From Ruminococcus sp. (GTDB taxonomy: Bacteria > Bacillota > Clostridia > Oscillospirales > Acutalibacteraceae), in the NCBI GenBank assembly GCA_017411835.1, contig JAFQPG010000014.1, positions 62,001 through 126,000 on the forward strand: a stretch of DNA of 64,000 nucleotides, read 5' to 3'. The notes under the pieces were generated by a model that was not told where the DNA came from, did no database searches, and saw only the letters and a list, made by a program, of their open reading frames with translations. The position numbers and the translations under genes are program-made. Position 1 is the stretch's first letter; each line of letters opens with the position of its first letter. Of the stretch, positions 32,885 to 40,888 are shown piece after piece.

Positions 32885-34230
32885 TTTCTTGCACCTCCAA
32901 ACAACCATTCTTTACGCAAGCACTTAAAGCCTGCAATACTCTTGAGCATAACTCTAGAGAAGAATACGCCCATTACAAAGTTGGAGATAACACCCATCAA
33001 GAGTGTGTAACCAAACGCATAAATAGTACCTGTTGTAGATGCGCCGAACAGCCATGAAAGGATATTTGACGGACCAAATACAAGAAGCAGGATAATAGAT
33101 ACAATAATGACAGTCATATTACCGTCGATAATAGCGGTAAGTGAGTTCTTAGTACCCTTTTCGAGAGCACCATCAAGAGTTTTACCTGTTCGAAACTCAT
33201 CCTTGATACGCTCTGCGGTGATGATGTTAGCGTCAACACCCATACCGATAGAAAGGATAATACCGGCAATACCAGGCAGAGTCATAGTGAATGAATCAAA
33301 TGGTGCAAAGTATCTTGTGATAGCAGCAACTGAAAGGCCAACCTGACCTAAAAGTGCGATAACAGCAACAACACCAGGAATTCTGTAAACAGCAATCATG
33401 AAGATAGCGATAAGAATAATAGCGATAATGCCAGCATAAGCCATAGCGGTCAAAGAATTCTGACCGAGTGTTGGGCTGATGGAGCTGTAAGATGCAACCT
33501 CGAGTGAGAATGGAAGCGCACCACCGTTAATCTGGTTAGCAAGCTTATTAACCTCTTCTGAAGTGAAGTTACCGGTAATCTGAGCCTTACCGCCTGTGAT
33601 ACCGTTAACGTTTTCTTCATCTACAACCGGACTGGAAATCATAGTTTCGTCCATATAGATGTATATAACTTTACCGACATTTGCTTTTGTAGCTTCAGCA
33701 AAGATATCAGCACCTTCGTCAGTAAGGTTCAGCTCAACGAGATATTCGTTGGCAGAGCCTTGCTCAGTGTTAACCATAGCTCTAGCGTTTTTAACAGAAG
33801 AACCGTCCATTACAACGTTGCCTGCTTCATCTCTGAATGTCAGGTTTGCTGTAGCTGCAAGCTCATCGATAGCTGCAACCGGGTCGTAGTTCTTCTCGTC
33901 CTCTTTCCATGGGAAACGAACGATAATGCGGTCGCTACCGTCGTCTACGTAAAGCTCGTAGTCGGTAATACCGCTAGATATCATACGGGTTTCAATAATA
34001 GATTTAGCAGAATCTAACTGCGCATCAGTGGCGTCTACGTCGTCAGCCGGTTTGAATGTAGCTTCAACACCGCCACGGATGTCAATTCCCCATCTAATGT
34101 CATCCATACCCTTGAATACTGTTTTTTCGATATCGCCGTCATAGTAAGAAACGCCGAAAATCGAAGACGCAGCAAACAGGAGAATCAGAATGGCAACGAT
34201 GAAGAAAACAGGCTTTGGAATTCTTTTCAT
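32881..34230 (-). CDS. secD: Protein translocase subunit SecD
   Basis: 449 aa from the ATG at 34230, where GGAGG sits eleven bases upstream; an earlier in-frame TTG is not supported. One N-terminal membrane segment (PVFFIVAILILLFAASSIFG), then DIRWGIDIRGGVEATFKP (the D-L-x-GG family start), a P1 domain, and a C-terminal five-helix block with ANIITAERIKDEFRTGKTLDGALEKG. Separate secD and secF genes, unlike the fused B. subtilis secDF. A promoter and hairpin arrangement lies upstream. Confidence 0.96.
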   Translation of the reverse strand: MKRIPKPVFFIVAILILLFAASSIFGVSYYDGDIEKTVFKGMDDIRWGIDIRGGVEATFKPADDVDATDAQLDSAKSIIETRMISSGITDYELYVDDGSDRIIVRFPWKEDEKNYDPVAAIDELAATANLTFRDEAGNVVMDGSSVKNARAMVNTEQGSANEYLVELNLTDEGADIFAEATKANVGKVIYIYMDETMISSPVVDEENVNGITGGKAQITGNFTSEEVNKLANQINGGALPFSLEVASYSSISPTLGQNSLTAMAYAGIIAIILIAIFMIAVYRIPGVVAVIALLGQVGLSVAAITRYFAPFDSFTMTLPGIAGIILSIGMGVDANIITAERIKDEFRTGKTLDGALEKGTKNSLTAIIDGNMTVIIVSIILLLVFGPSNILSWLFGASTTGTIYAFGYTLLMGVISNFVMGVFFSRVMLKSIAGFKCLRKEWLFGGARK

Positions 34231-34293
34231 GCCTTGGACCTCCAATAAATATTGTGTTGTCAAAAATGTGAGCAAAGCAGATAAAAAATAAAA

Positions 34294-34330
34294 ACTCTGC
34301 TATAGCCTACACTTTTAACCATAACAGAGT
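34294..34330 (-). terminator. Hairpin terminator overlapping the secDF start point
   Basis: Minus strand: ACTCTGTTAT / ATAGCAGAGT (10 bp, one G-U pair), a 17-base loop, then TTTTTATTTTTT. Its first arm abuts the -10 box of the secD promoter. Only transcripts from the upstream aminotransferase gene would contain the full stem. Confidence 0.65.
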
Positions 34331-34331
34331 A

Positions 34332-34360
34332 ATTATACTTTTTTATCACCAAAAAGTCAA
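34332..34360 (-). promoter_or_regulatory. Sigma-A promoter of secDF
   Basis: Minus strand: TTGACT (34360-34355), a 17-base spacer, TATAAT (34337-34332). The predicted start point is G34325, inside the first arm of the adjacent hairpin. Confidence 0.75.
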
Positions 34361-34444
34361 CAAAACATTGTGAAATCTTTGTGATATTTATTAAATTTTG
34401 TCGAATATCATTTTATATTTCTACTAACGAAATATAAAGACAAA

Positions 34445-35728
34445 TTAAGCGTTAGTATTAAGCAGTTTTTCAACAGCCGCATACTTACAGCAAACGCTGA
34501 AAACATACATAGCTTTAGACAAATCTGCGACCGACGGTGCGGTTGGAGCAATACGGATATTAGAGTCCTTAGGGTCATTTGAATATGGATAGGTCGCACC
34601 CGCACCTGTTAAAATAACACCTGCTTCTTTACACAAAGCTACCACTCTCTTTGCAGTACCTTCCATTACATCAACGCTGACGAAGTATCCGCCCTTTGGC
34701 TCTAAGTAAGTGATGATGCCGTATTCTTCGATATTATTTTTAATGTTCTCAACAACCATATCAAATCTAGGCTTTAAGATTGCTCTGTGCTTCTTCATAT
34801 GTGCCTTCATACCGTCAAAGTCTTTAAAGAAACGCACGTGTCTAAGCATATTGATTTTATCAAAGCCGATTGTCTGGAACTTATACTTATTCTTGATAAC
34901 CTTCATATTATTTGATGATGCTGCCATAGCAGCAACACCAGAACCCGGGAAGGTGATTTTTGAAGTTGAGCAAAATTGAATTGGTAAATCAATATTGTCT
35001 GCCTTTTTACATTCCTCAAAAATATTTAAAAGGCTTACCTCTTCCTCTGTCAAATCGTGGATAACATAGGCGTTATCCCACATAATTCTAAAGTCCTTAG
35101 CAGCAGGCTTTAACTGCGCAAGACGCTTTACTGTTTCGTCAGAATATGTGATGCCCTGTGGGTTTGAGTACTTAGGTACACACCAAATACCTTTAACAGA
35201 ATCGTCCTTTACAAGCTCTTCAACAATATCCATATCAGGACCATTTTCAGTCATAGGCACAGTAATCATCTCAAAACCAAAATATTCGGTAATGCCAAAA
35301 TGTCTGTCATATCCCGGTACAGGACATAAGAACTTTCTATTTTTAACCTCATACCAAGGCTTTTCGCCCTCTACAACCGGTGTTGTCATAAAAGTTGCTA
35401 TTGTGTCGAACATCATATTAAGGCTTGAGTTACCGCCAACCATAACCATATCAGGAGAAACAGACATCATCTGCGCCATAAGAGCCTTACACGAAGGTAT
35501 GCCGTCCATAATGCCGTAATTTCTGCAATCTTGGCCATCAATAGTCTGGCACTGCACAGAGCTGTTAATAATATCAAGCATCGAGCGGGAAAGCTCAAGC
35601 TGTTCCTGACAAGGAACGCCTCGTGACATATTAAGAGAAAGTTTCAAGTTTTTAATTTCTTCAAGCTCTTTTGTAAGTTTTTCAAACTCTTCTTTGAGTT
35701 GTTCTTTAGTATAATCTTTGTAAAACAT
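34445..35728 (-). CDS. Aminotransferase, MocR-like aspartate aminotransferase type
   Basis: PLP-dependent fold-type I enzyme, 427 aa. NMSRGVPCQEQLELSRSML and GMDGIPSCKALMA-like motifs place it in the group known as type Ic aspartate aminotransferases (Pfam Asp aminotransferase/MocR). The PLP Lys is in FCSTSKITFPGSGVAAMAAS (about 255). WDNAYVIHDL carries the Asp that pairs with the pyridine nitrogen, and the C-terminal Arg is in NIRIAPTAPS. It should exchange amino groups between aspartate and 2-oxoglutarate. It is a single-gene unit with its own promoter; no amino-acid operon is near. Confidence 0.85.
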   Translation of the reverse strand: MFYKDYTKEQLKEEFEKLTKELEEIKNLKLSLNMSRGVPCQEQLELSRSMLDIINSSVQCQTIDGQDCRNYGIMDGIPSCKALMAQMMSVSPDMVMVGGNSSLNMMFDTIATFMTTPVVEGEKPWYEVKNRKFLCPVPGYDRHFGITEYFGFEMITVPMTENGPDMDIVEELVKDDSVKGIWCVPKYSNPQGITYSDETVKRLAQLKPAAKDFRIMWDNAYVIHDLTEEEVSLLNIFEECKKADNIDLPIQFCSTSKITFPGSGVAAMAASSNNMKVIKNKYKFQTIGFDKINMLRHVRFFKDFDGMKAHMKKHRAILKPRFDMVVENIKNNIEEYGIITYLEPKGGYFVSVDVMEGTAKRVVALCKEAGVILTGAGATYPYSNDPKDSNIRIAPTAPSVADLSKAMYVFSVCCKYAAVEKLLNTNA

Positions 35729-35779
35729 TTTGCACCAACTTTATATAAAAATTGCAAAAAAATATAATCGCTAAGTAGT

Positions 35780-35808
35780 ATAATAACCTTTCTTGACACT
35801 TTTTGCAA
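35780..35808 (-). promoter_or_regulatory. Sigma-A promoter of the aminotransferase
   Basis: Minus strand: TTGCAA (35808-35803), a 17-base spacer, TATTAT (35785-35780). Confidence 0.5.
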
Positions 35809-35897
35809 TACATATTTAAAAATCTTGCAAAAATATATTCACCCTATATTATGCACTTTTCTAGTAAATATATACAAATTAATAAGGGCAAAAAGAA

Positions 35898-35919
35898 AAG
35901 CCCGCTAAAAAGCGGGCTT
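35898..35919 (-). terminator. Terminator of the Wzz/tyrosine-kinase operon
   Basis: 8-bp stem AAGCCCGC / GCGGGCTT with a 6-base loop and TTCTTTTTG on the minus strand, directly after the kinase stop. Confidence 0.88.
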
Positions 35920-35925
35920 AAATAA

Positions 35926-36645
35926 TCAATAGTACTTATAATAACCGTAGTTATTTTTATTATACTTTTTATGGTCGTGCAATGAACAGCCTACCTTTAA
36001 GAAACCGAGAATCTTAGAGTCAGTAAGCTCGATTTCCTGCACGGCTTTTTCAATATCGCCATGAGTAGTGGACTTTTCTCTAACGATTAAAACGTAGCCG
36101 GCTATATGGTCCTTAAGCAGCAATGTATCTGTAACAACGCCTACAGGCGGTGTATCAAGAATAATATAATCGTACTGATTTTTAACCATATTCATAAATG
36201 AGCCAAATGATGATGATGCGATAAGCTCGGACGGGTTCGGCGGAATTGCACCGGAGGTAAGCACATCAAGACATGGAACGACACTACGGTTAACAGCGTC
36301 TTCAAAATCAATAAACTGACCGATAACCTCAGAAAGTCCTGATGTATTCTTTAGCTTAAGCAGGTTGTGCACATTTGGTCTACGCAGGTCGGTATCAATC
36401 AAAAGAACGTTCTTGCCCATTTTAGCAAAGGAAATAGCAAGATTTACCGTGGCAGTACTTTTACCCTCGCCTTTAGACCAGGAGGTTACTGCAACGCAAG
36501 GATTGTTCTCCGCAACGAGCGAGAAAACAAGACTTGTACGAGCAGATTTGTATCCCTCAACGATAGCAAACTTACTGTCGTTATTAATGATATTCTTAGT
36601 TTTTTCAACGGAAGCTTGACGCTTTTTCTTAGAAATCAGTTTCAT
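35926..36645 (-). CDS. CpsD/CapB-type tyrosine-protein kinase (BY-kinase)
   Basis: 239 aa, cytoplasmic P-loop kinase that autophosphorylates tyrosines and controls polysaccharide chain length together with its membrane partner. Walker A in SWSKGEGKSTATVNLA (about 57-65), Walker A' in VLLIDTDLRRPNVH, Walker B in YDYIILDTPPVGVV. The C-terminus ends in a six-tyrosine cluster (YNKNNYGYYKYY), the usual phosphorylation site. The ATG overlaps the stop of the Wzz-like gene (ATGA). No glycosyltransferases, flippase or phosphatase lie nearby, so its target may be encoded elsewhere. Confidence 0.9.
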   Translation of the reverse strand: MKLISKKKRQASVEKTKNIINNDSKFAIVEGYKSARTSLVFSLVAENNPCVAVTSWSKGEGKSTATVNLAISFAKMGKNVLLIDTDLRRPNVHNLLKLKNTSGLSEVIGQFIDFEDAVNRSVVPCLDVLTSGAIPPNPSELIASSSFGSFMNMVKNQYDYIILDTPPVGVVTDTLLLKDHIAGYVLIVREKSTTHGDIEKAVQEIELTDSKILGFLKVGCSLHDHKKYNKNNYGYYKYY

Positions 36646-37331
36646 CTCTTTCTTGCACCGCCTTCCATTTCAAAGTCAATAATCTCTGCAAATACAGGGA
36701 TTTTGTATATATCATAAAGGTCATCACCAGGTTTAACAGTTGTGTCAACAACTTCCATTAAGAACGCGATAGCAAGCGCAAGTATCAAACCGGCTAAAAA
36801 GCCCATCATAACATACTGCGACACATTTGGCGATGATGGTGAGCTAGGGATAGCAGCCTCGTCAACGGTATCTACTCTACCGGCTTCACCAAAATATTTA
36901 GCAAAAACTTCCGGAGCAGCTTCAGCAACCTGATTCGCTACGTTTGCTGCAGCAAGCGGGTCAGAAGATGAAACCTTTACCTCAAGGAAATAAGAATCTT
37001 CTATTGCCGTGATGGATACAGAGTTGCCAGCAATAATAGCTTTCATATCAGGATCTTTCCTAAACAAAGTAGTACAAGTATTTGCAAGCATAGCAGACTG
37101 GGTGATGTTACTTGTATCAACTTCTACGTTACCATCGTCAGAAGAAGTTATCTGCGACATATTGGAGTTGTTCTGTACCAAAAGCAGAGCTGTAGTGGTA
37201 TATACAGGTGTAACAAAATACGATACATATACATAAGCAAGTATCGTTCCAACAATCGCCATAATAATAATAAGCTTAATATGTGCAAGAAACATCTTCA
37301 AAATATCATTGATAGTTAACTGTCTGGACAT
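36642..37331 (-). CDS. Wzz/CapA-type chain-length determinant and kinase activator
   Basis: 229 aa membrane protein. Two membrane segments: LIIIMAIVGTILAYVYVSYFV (about 18-38) and YVMMGFLAGLILALAIAFLMEVV (about 178-200). An extracytoplasmic Wzz domain lies between. The proline-rich stretch before the second helix (AIPSSPSSPN) is typical of this family. The short cytoplasmic tail after the second helix activates the kinase encoded next. A palindrome covers the probable promoter upstream. Confidence 0.88.
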   Translation of the reverse strand: MSRQLTINDILKMFLAHIKLIIIMAIVGTILAYVYVSYFVTPVYTTTALLLVQNNSNMSQITSSDDGNVEVDTSNITQSAMLANTCTTLFRKDPDMKAIIAGNSVSITAIEDSYFLEVKVSSSDPLAAANVANQVAEAAPEVFAKYFGEAGRVDTVDEAAIPSSPSSPNVSQYVMMGFLAGLILALAIAFLMEVVDTTVKPGDDLYDIYKIPVFAEIIDFEMEGGARKR

Positions 37332-37390
37332 ATTAACCCCCTATTTCTCATATTCTGTCAAGATATACTATAGCTTATTATTTCTTAAAA

Positions 37391-37411
37391 ATAATTCTAA
37401 TTTAGAATTAT
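37391..37411. promoter_or_regulatory. 21-bp palindrome over the wzz-kinase promoter
   Basis: Perfect 10-bp arms (ATAATTCTAA / TTAGAATTAT) around one central base, about 60 bp before the Wzz gene. It overlaps a TATAAT box (37412-37407, minus strand). Candidate repressor site; the regulator is unknown. Confidence 0.5.
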
Positions 37412-37431
37412 ATAAATTTTACAATAAAAAA

Positions 37432-37456
37432 AGGTGAGTGCATAAAGCACTCACCT
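37432..37456 (-). terminator. oadB terminator
   Basis: Perfect 10-bp stem AGGTGAGTGC / GCACTCACCT with a 5-base loop, followed by TTTTTTT on the minus strand. Confidence 0.9.
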
Positions 37457-37481
37457 AAAAATATTATCAACTTAATACCTA

Positions 37482-38732
37482 TTAACCTAAGATACTTAAC
37501 AGCACACCAGCCGCAACGGCAGAGCCGATAACGCCGGCAACGTTAGGTCCCATAGCGTGCATAAGCAGGAAGTTACCAGGATTTTCTTCCTGACCAACCT
37601 TGTTAGCAACACGAGCAGCCATCGGAACGGCAGATACACCAGCTGAACCGATGAGTGGGTTAACCTTACCGCCTGTAAAGATATACATAAGTTTACCAAA
37701 CAGAGTACCGCAAGCTGTACCTACGCAGAACGCTGCAAGACCTAAGAAGATAATAAAGAGCGTTTCTTTCTGCAGGAAGCGTGTACCTGTAGCAGTAGCA
37801 CCGACAGTAACACCTAAGAAGATAGTAACGATATTCATCAGTTCATTCTGAGCAGTCTTGTTGATACGCTCAACAACGCCTGACTCTTTAAAGAGGTTAC
37901 CGAGCATCAGCATACCGATAAGCGGAGCAGAGCTTGGAAGTAAAATAGAACAGAGAATAACAACAATTACAGGGAACATAATCTTCTCGAGTTTTGAAAC
38001 AGGTCTTAACTGTTCCATAACTACAGAGCGCTCTTTCTTTGTAGTAAGAGCTTTCATAATAGGTGGCTGAATAATCGGAACAAGTGCCATATATGAGTAA
38101 GCCGCAATAGCGATAGAACCTAAAAGTTCAGGAGCAAGCTTACTTGTAACATAAATTGCAGTAGGACCGTCAGCACCACCGATGATACCGATAGCGCCAG
38201 CTTCATTTGGAGCAAAGCCGAGCAAGATAGCACCGATAAATGTGATAAAGATACCAATCTGTGCAGCAGCGCCTAAAATAAAGCTCTTAGGGTTAGCGAT
38301 AAGCGGACCGAAGTCAGTCATACAACCGATACCAAGGAAGATAAGCGGTGGATAAATACCGAGCTTTACACCCTGATAGAGGTAGTAAAGTAAGCCGCCG
38401 GCTTCCGGTTTTGTGTAATAAAATTGTCCGTCAAGACCCTGTGTAACAGGGTAGCCGATTTCAGCTATATTAATATCAGCCATTGATTTCGCGCCCTCGA
38501 TAAGCACAAGGTGGTTTGAAGGCGGGTCCATAATAGCCGGATAGAGGTTAACAAGCAACATACCAAAAGCGATTGGCAAAAGCAAAAGTGGCTCGTACTG
38601 CTTTTTAATAGCAAGATAGAAAAGCACAATAGAAACGGCAACCATAACATAGTTCTGCCATACAAGCACAGAAAGACCTGAGTCGTTATAGAGACCGATG
38701 ATAGCATCTAAAAATCCATTTAAAATTTCCAT
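37482..38732 (-). CDS. oadB: Sodium ion-translocating decarboxylase, beta subunit
   Basis: 416 aa integral membrane subunit that decarboxylates carboxybiotin and pumps two Na+ out. About nine to eleven hydrophobic segments. GGADGPTAIYVTSKLAPELLG (about 181-201) carries the conserved Asp needed for Na+ binding. NPLIGSAGVSAVPMAARV and LLMHAMGPNVAGVIGSAVAAG near the C-terminus carry the Ser/Asn signature. The substrate (oxaloacetate, methylmalonyl-CoA or glutaconyl-CoA) cannot be told from the beta subunit. The symbol is therefore generic. Alpha and biotin-carrier genes are not in this window. Confidence 0.92.
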   Translation of the reverse strand: MEILNGFLDAIIGLYNDSGLSVLVWQNYVMVAVSIVLFYLAIKKQYEPLLLLPIAFGMLLVNLYPAIMDPPSNHLVLIEGAKSMADINIAEIGYPVTQGLDGQFYYTKPEAGGLLYYLYQGVKLGIYPPLIFLGIGCMTDFGPLIANPKSFILGAAAQIGIFITFIGAILLGFAPNEAGAIGIIGGADGPTAIYVTSKLAPELLGSIAIAAYSYMALVPIIQPPIMKALTTKKERSVVMEQLRPVSKLEKIMFPVIVVILCSILLPSSAPLIGMLMLGNLFKESGVVERINKTAQNELMNIVTIFLGVTVGATATGTRFLQKETLFIIFLGLAAFCVGTACGTLFGKLMYIFTGGKVNPLIGSAGVSAVPMAARVANKVGQEENPGNFLLMHAMGPNVAGVIGSAVAAGVLLSILG

Positions 38733-38750
38733 ACTTATCCCCTTTCCCTA

Positions 38751-39122
38751 TTAAAACGGTCTGGTGTTAGTAACAACACCTGCGTTAGCCCAGGCACGGC
38801 GTGCAGGAGCTTTTTTGATATTCTTAATTCTGACGTTGCCTGTGCCATACATAAATTCAACAGCAGCAGCGATACAAGCAAGCACATCAGGGCTTACACC
38901 GCCAGAAGCTGAAGCGCAAGTAGCTCCACCGCCTGCACCAGTGCCCTTTGGAGTATCGTCGTCATCTTTTTTAGACTTGTCCTTTTTAGGTTTGTTCTGG
39001 ATATTATAAACGATAGTACTGTAGATTTTGATAATAACGATAAGTAAAATCAATACCGCGAATACTACAACAAAGCCTGTAATAAGTACAGTCCAGGCTT
39101 GCATCATATCGATACCGTCCAT
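38751..39122 (-). CDS. oadG: OadG family gamma subunit of Na+ decarboxylase
   Basis: 123 aa with one N-terminal membrane segment (WTVLITGFVVVFAVLILLIVIIKIY), a basic then acidic linker, a Gly/Ala-rich stretch and a conserved C-terminal part (LACIAAAVEFMYGTGNVRIKNIKKAPARRAWANAG). Small gamma subunits of this kind anchor and stabilise the alpha-beta complex and may bind the metal. It is first in the operon, 18 bp before oadB, with a good sigma-A promoter. Confidence 0.85.
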   Translation of the reverse strand: MDGIDMMQAWTVLITGFVVVFAVLILLIVIIKIYSTIVYNIQNKPKKDKSKKDDDDTPKGTGAGGGATCASASGGVSPDVLACIAAAVEFMYGTGNVRIKNIKKAPARRAWANAGVVTNTRPF

Positions 39123-39159
39123 AAAATAACCCCCATATTTTCAAATTTAGTCATTGTAT

Positions 39160-39188
39160 AGTATATACCAAAACCGATACAATTTCAA
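39160..39188 (-). promoter_or_regulatory. Sigma-A promoter of oadG-oadB
   Basis: Minus strand: TTGAAA (39188-39183), a 17-base spacer, TATACT (39165-39160), about 40 bp before oadG. Confidence 0.72.
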
Positions 39189-39268
39189 TAAAAATATGAG
39201 GGTAAAAAAATATTTAGTTTATTTTTACAATTTTGTTAGTTTTTTAACAACTTGTTTAGTAATTTCAA

Positions 39269-40747
39269 TTACAGGATAATGCATATAAGTCCGTTGCAAC
39301 CGTCATTTATAATTTTTTCGATAGTCTCCCCTACTTTAGCTCTGGCTTGTGGCGGCATACGGTAGAGCTTGTTGTTCAATCCCTCGGATACGAGCTCGTT
39401 TACTGACTTACCAAAAATATTTGACTCCCATATCTTCTTCGGGTTTTCTTCAAATTCCTTTAAAAGATATGTTACAAGCTCCTGGGATTGCTGTTCGCTT
39501 CCGACAATCGGGGTGACCTCTGCGGTTGTAGATATTTTCATCATATGGATACTCGGTGCAGATGCTTTTAGCTTTATTCCGTACTTTCCGTTTTGCTTTA
39601 TTATCTGCGGTTCTTCCAAAGATAGTTCTTCAAGCGTTGGCATAACTATGCCGTAGCCGGTCTCCTTAACCTGTTCATAAGCCTGTGAGATTTTATCAAA
39701 CTGCGCTTTTTTCTCTGACAGCTCACAAATGCAATCGAGCAAGGACTTTTCATTATTGATTTCAATACCGGTCTGCTCACTTAATATCTTAAAGAACAAG
39801 TCGTTTTGCAAATCGATACAAACCTTTGCACTGCCTACTCCTAAATCAAGATTAGTAAGGCGTGCTCTGTCTACATATTCACATTCGCAGATACTATCAA
39901 GCACATCTTGTATTTCACGTATTTTCTGCATCTTTTCAGTATTTTCTCTGATTGCTTCAAAGACAGAATTTTTCAACCAATGGTCTTTTTCAAGCGATGT
40001 TAACCACTTTGGAATATTGACCTTGATTTCACGAACAGGGAACTCAAACAGCACTTGTGCGAGTATCGCTTTGATGCGGTCCTCATCAAGCTCGAGGCAA
40101 TTCACAGGAAGCACAGGCACCTGATATTTTTTGCTCATTTGGGAAGCAAGCTGACCTGTCTGTATAGATTGAGGCTCGATGCTGTTGAGCAAAATAATAA
40201 ACGGCTTATTAATTGCTTTTAGCTCCGCAACAACCCTCTGTTCAGCTTCGATATAATCTTCTCTGTCTATATCAGAGAAAGAGCCGTCGGTTGTAACCAA
40301 AAGTCCGATTGTGCTATGCTCGTTTATAACCTTTTGTGTTCCGATTTCTGCTGCTTTATCAAACGGAATTTCCGTATCAGACCAAGGCGTTTTAACCATT
40401 CGAGGCGCATCCTCTTCCATATATCCGTAAGCAGAATCGACCACGTAACCGACACAATCAATCATTCGAACTTTTAAAGTCGCGGTTTTATCAACACAGA
40501 TTTTTACAGCCTCTTCGGGTATAAATTTAGGCTCGGTTGTCATTATTGTTCTGCCACTTGACGACTGTGGTAGCTCGTCGTTTGTACGACGTCTTAAATT
40601 TTCGTCACCTATATTTGGCAAAACGATTGTATCCATAAAACGCTTTATAAATGTAGACTTACCTGTTCGAACAGGTCCGACTACTCCTATGTAAATATCG
40701 CCCGATGTACGGCTTGAGATATCTTTGTAGATGCTTCTTTCTTCCAT
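39269..40747 (-). CDS. spoIVA: Stage IV sporulation protein A, coat morphogenetic ATPase
   Basis: Polymerises on the forespore outer membrane as the base layer of the spore coat. 492 aa from the ATG at 40747 (GGAGG upstream), the standard length of SpoIVA. MEERSIYKDISSRTSGDIYIGVVGPVRTGKSTFIKRFMD holds the Walker A loop (about 22-31). DCVGYVVDSAYGYMEEDAPRMVKTPW and TIGLLVTTDGSFSDI are typical, and the C-terminus ends GLICIIL. A sigma-E-like promoter stands 30 bp upstream. sipL, its known partner in C. difficile, is one gene away. Confidence 0.98.
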   Translation of the reverse strand: MEERSIYKDISSRTSGDIYIGVVGPVRTGKSTFIKRFMDTIVLPNIGDENLRRRTNDELPQSSSGRTIMTTEPKFIPEEAVKICVDKTATLKVRMIDCVGYVVDSAYGYMEEDAPRMVKTPWSDTEIPFDKAAEIGTQKVINEHSTIGLLVTTDGSFSDIDREDYIEAEQRVVAELKAINKPFIILLNSIEPQSIQTGQLASQMSKKYQVPVLPVNCLELDEDRIKAILAQVLFEFPVREIKVNIPKWLTSLEKDHWLKNSVFEAIRENTEKMQKIREIQDVLDSICECEYVDRARLTNLDLGVGSAKVCIDLQNDLFFKILSEQTGIEINNEKSLLDCICELSEKKAQFDKISQAYEQVKETGYGIVMPTLEELSLEEPQIIKQNGKYGIKLKASAPSIHMMKISTTAEVTPIVGSEQQSQELVTYLLKEFEENPKKIWESNIFGKSVNELVSEGLNNKLYRMPPQARAKVGETIEKIINDGCNGLICIIL

Positions 40748-40777
40748 AATTTCCTCCGATACACTGTTGATACTATA

Positions 40778-40807
40778 AATGTATGAGGACAATATAAAAT
40801 TTATGAC
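40778..40807 (-). promoter_or_regulatory. Sigma-E-like promoter of spoIVA
   Basis: Minus strand: GTCATAAA (40807-40800), a 14-base spacer, CATACATT (40785-40778). The -10 is a perfect match to the CATACAnT consensus. Confidence 0.82.
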
Positions 40808-40814
40808 ACAATAA

Positions 40815-40842
40815 AAAGCCACCCGTAAATTCGGATGGCTTT
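40815..40842 (-). terminator. pdxK terminator
   Basis: Minus strand: AAAGCCATCCG / CGGGTGGCTTT (11 bp, one G-U) with a 6-base loop and a T-run. It sits directly upstream of the spoIVA promoter. Confidence 0.88.
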
Positions 40843-40888
40843 AAGTTTTTATTTCTATTATAGAATTATTTATATTTCTGTCTTAGAA

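Noticed and set aside
37391-37411. PerR or Fur box before the wzz gene
   Set aside because: The arms read outward as TTAGAAT in the opposite order from a Per box; the match is superficial.
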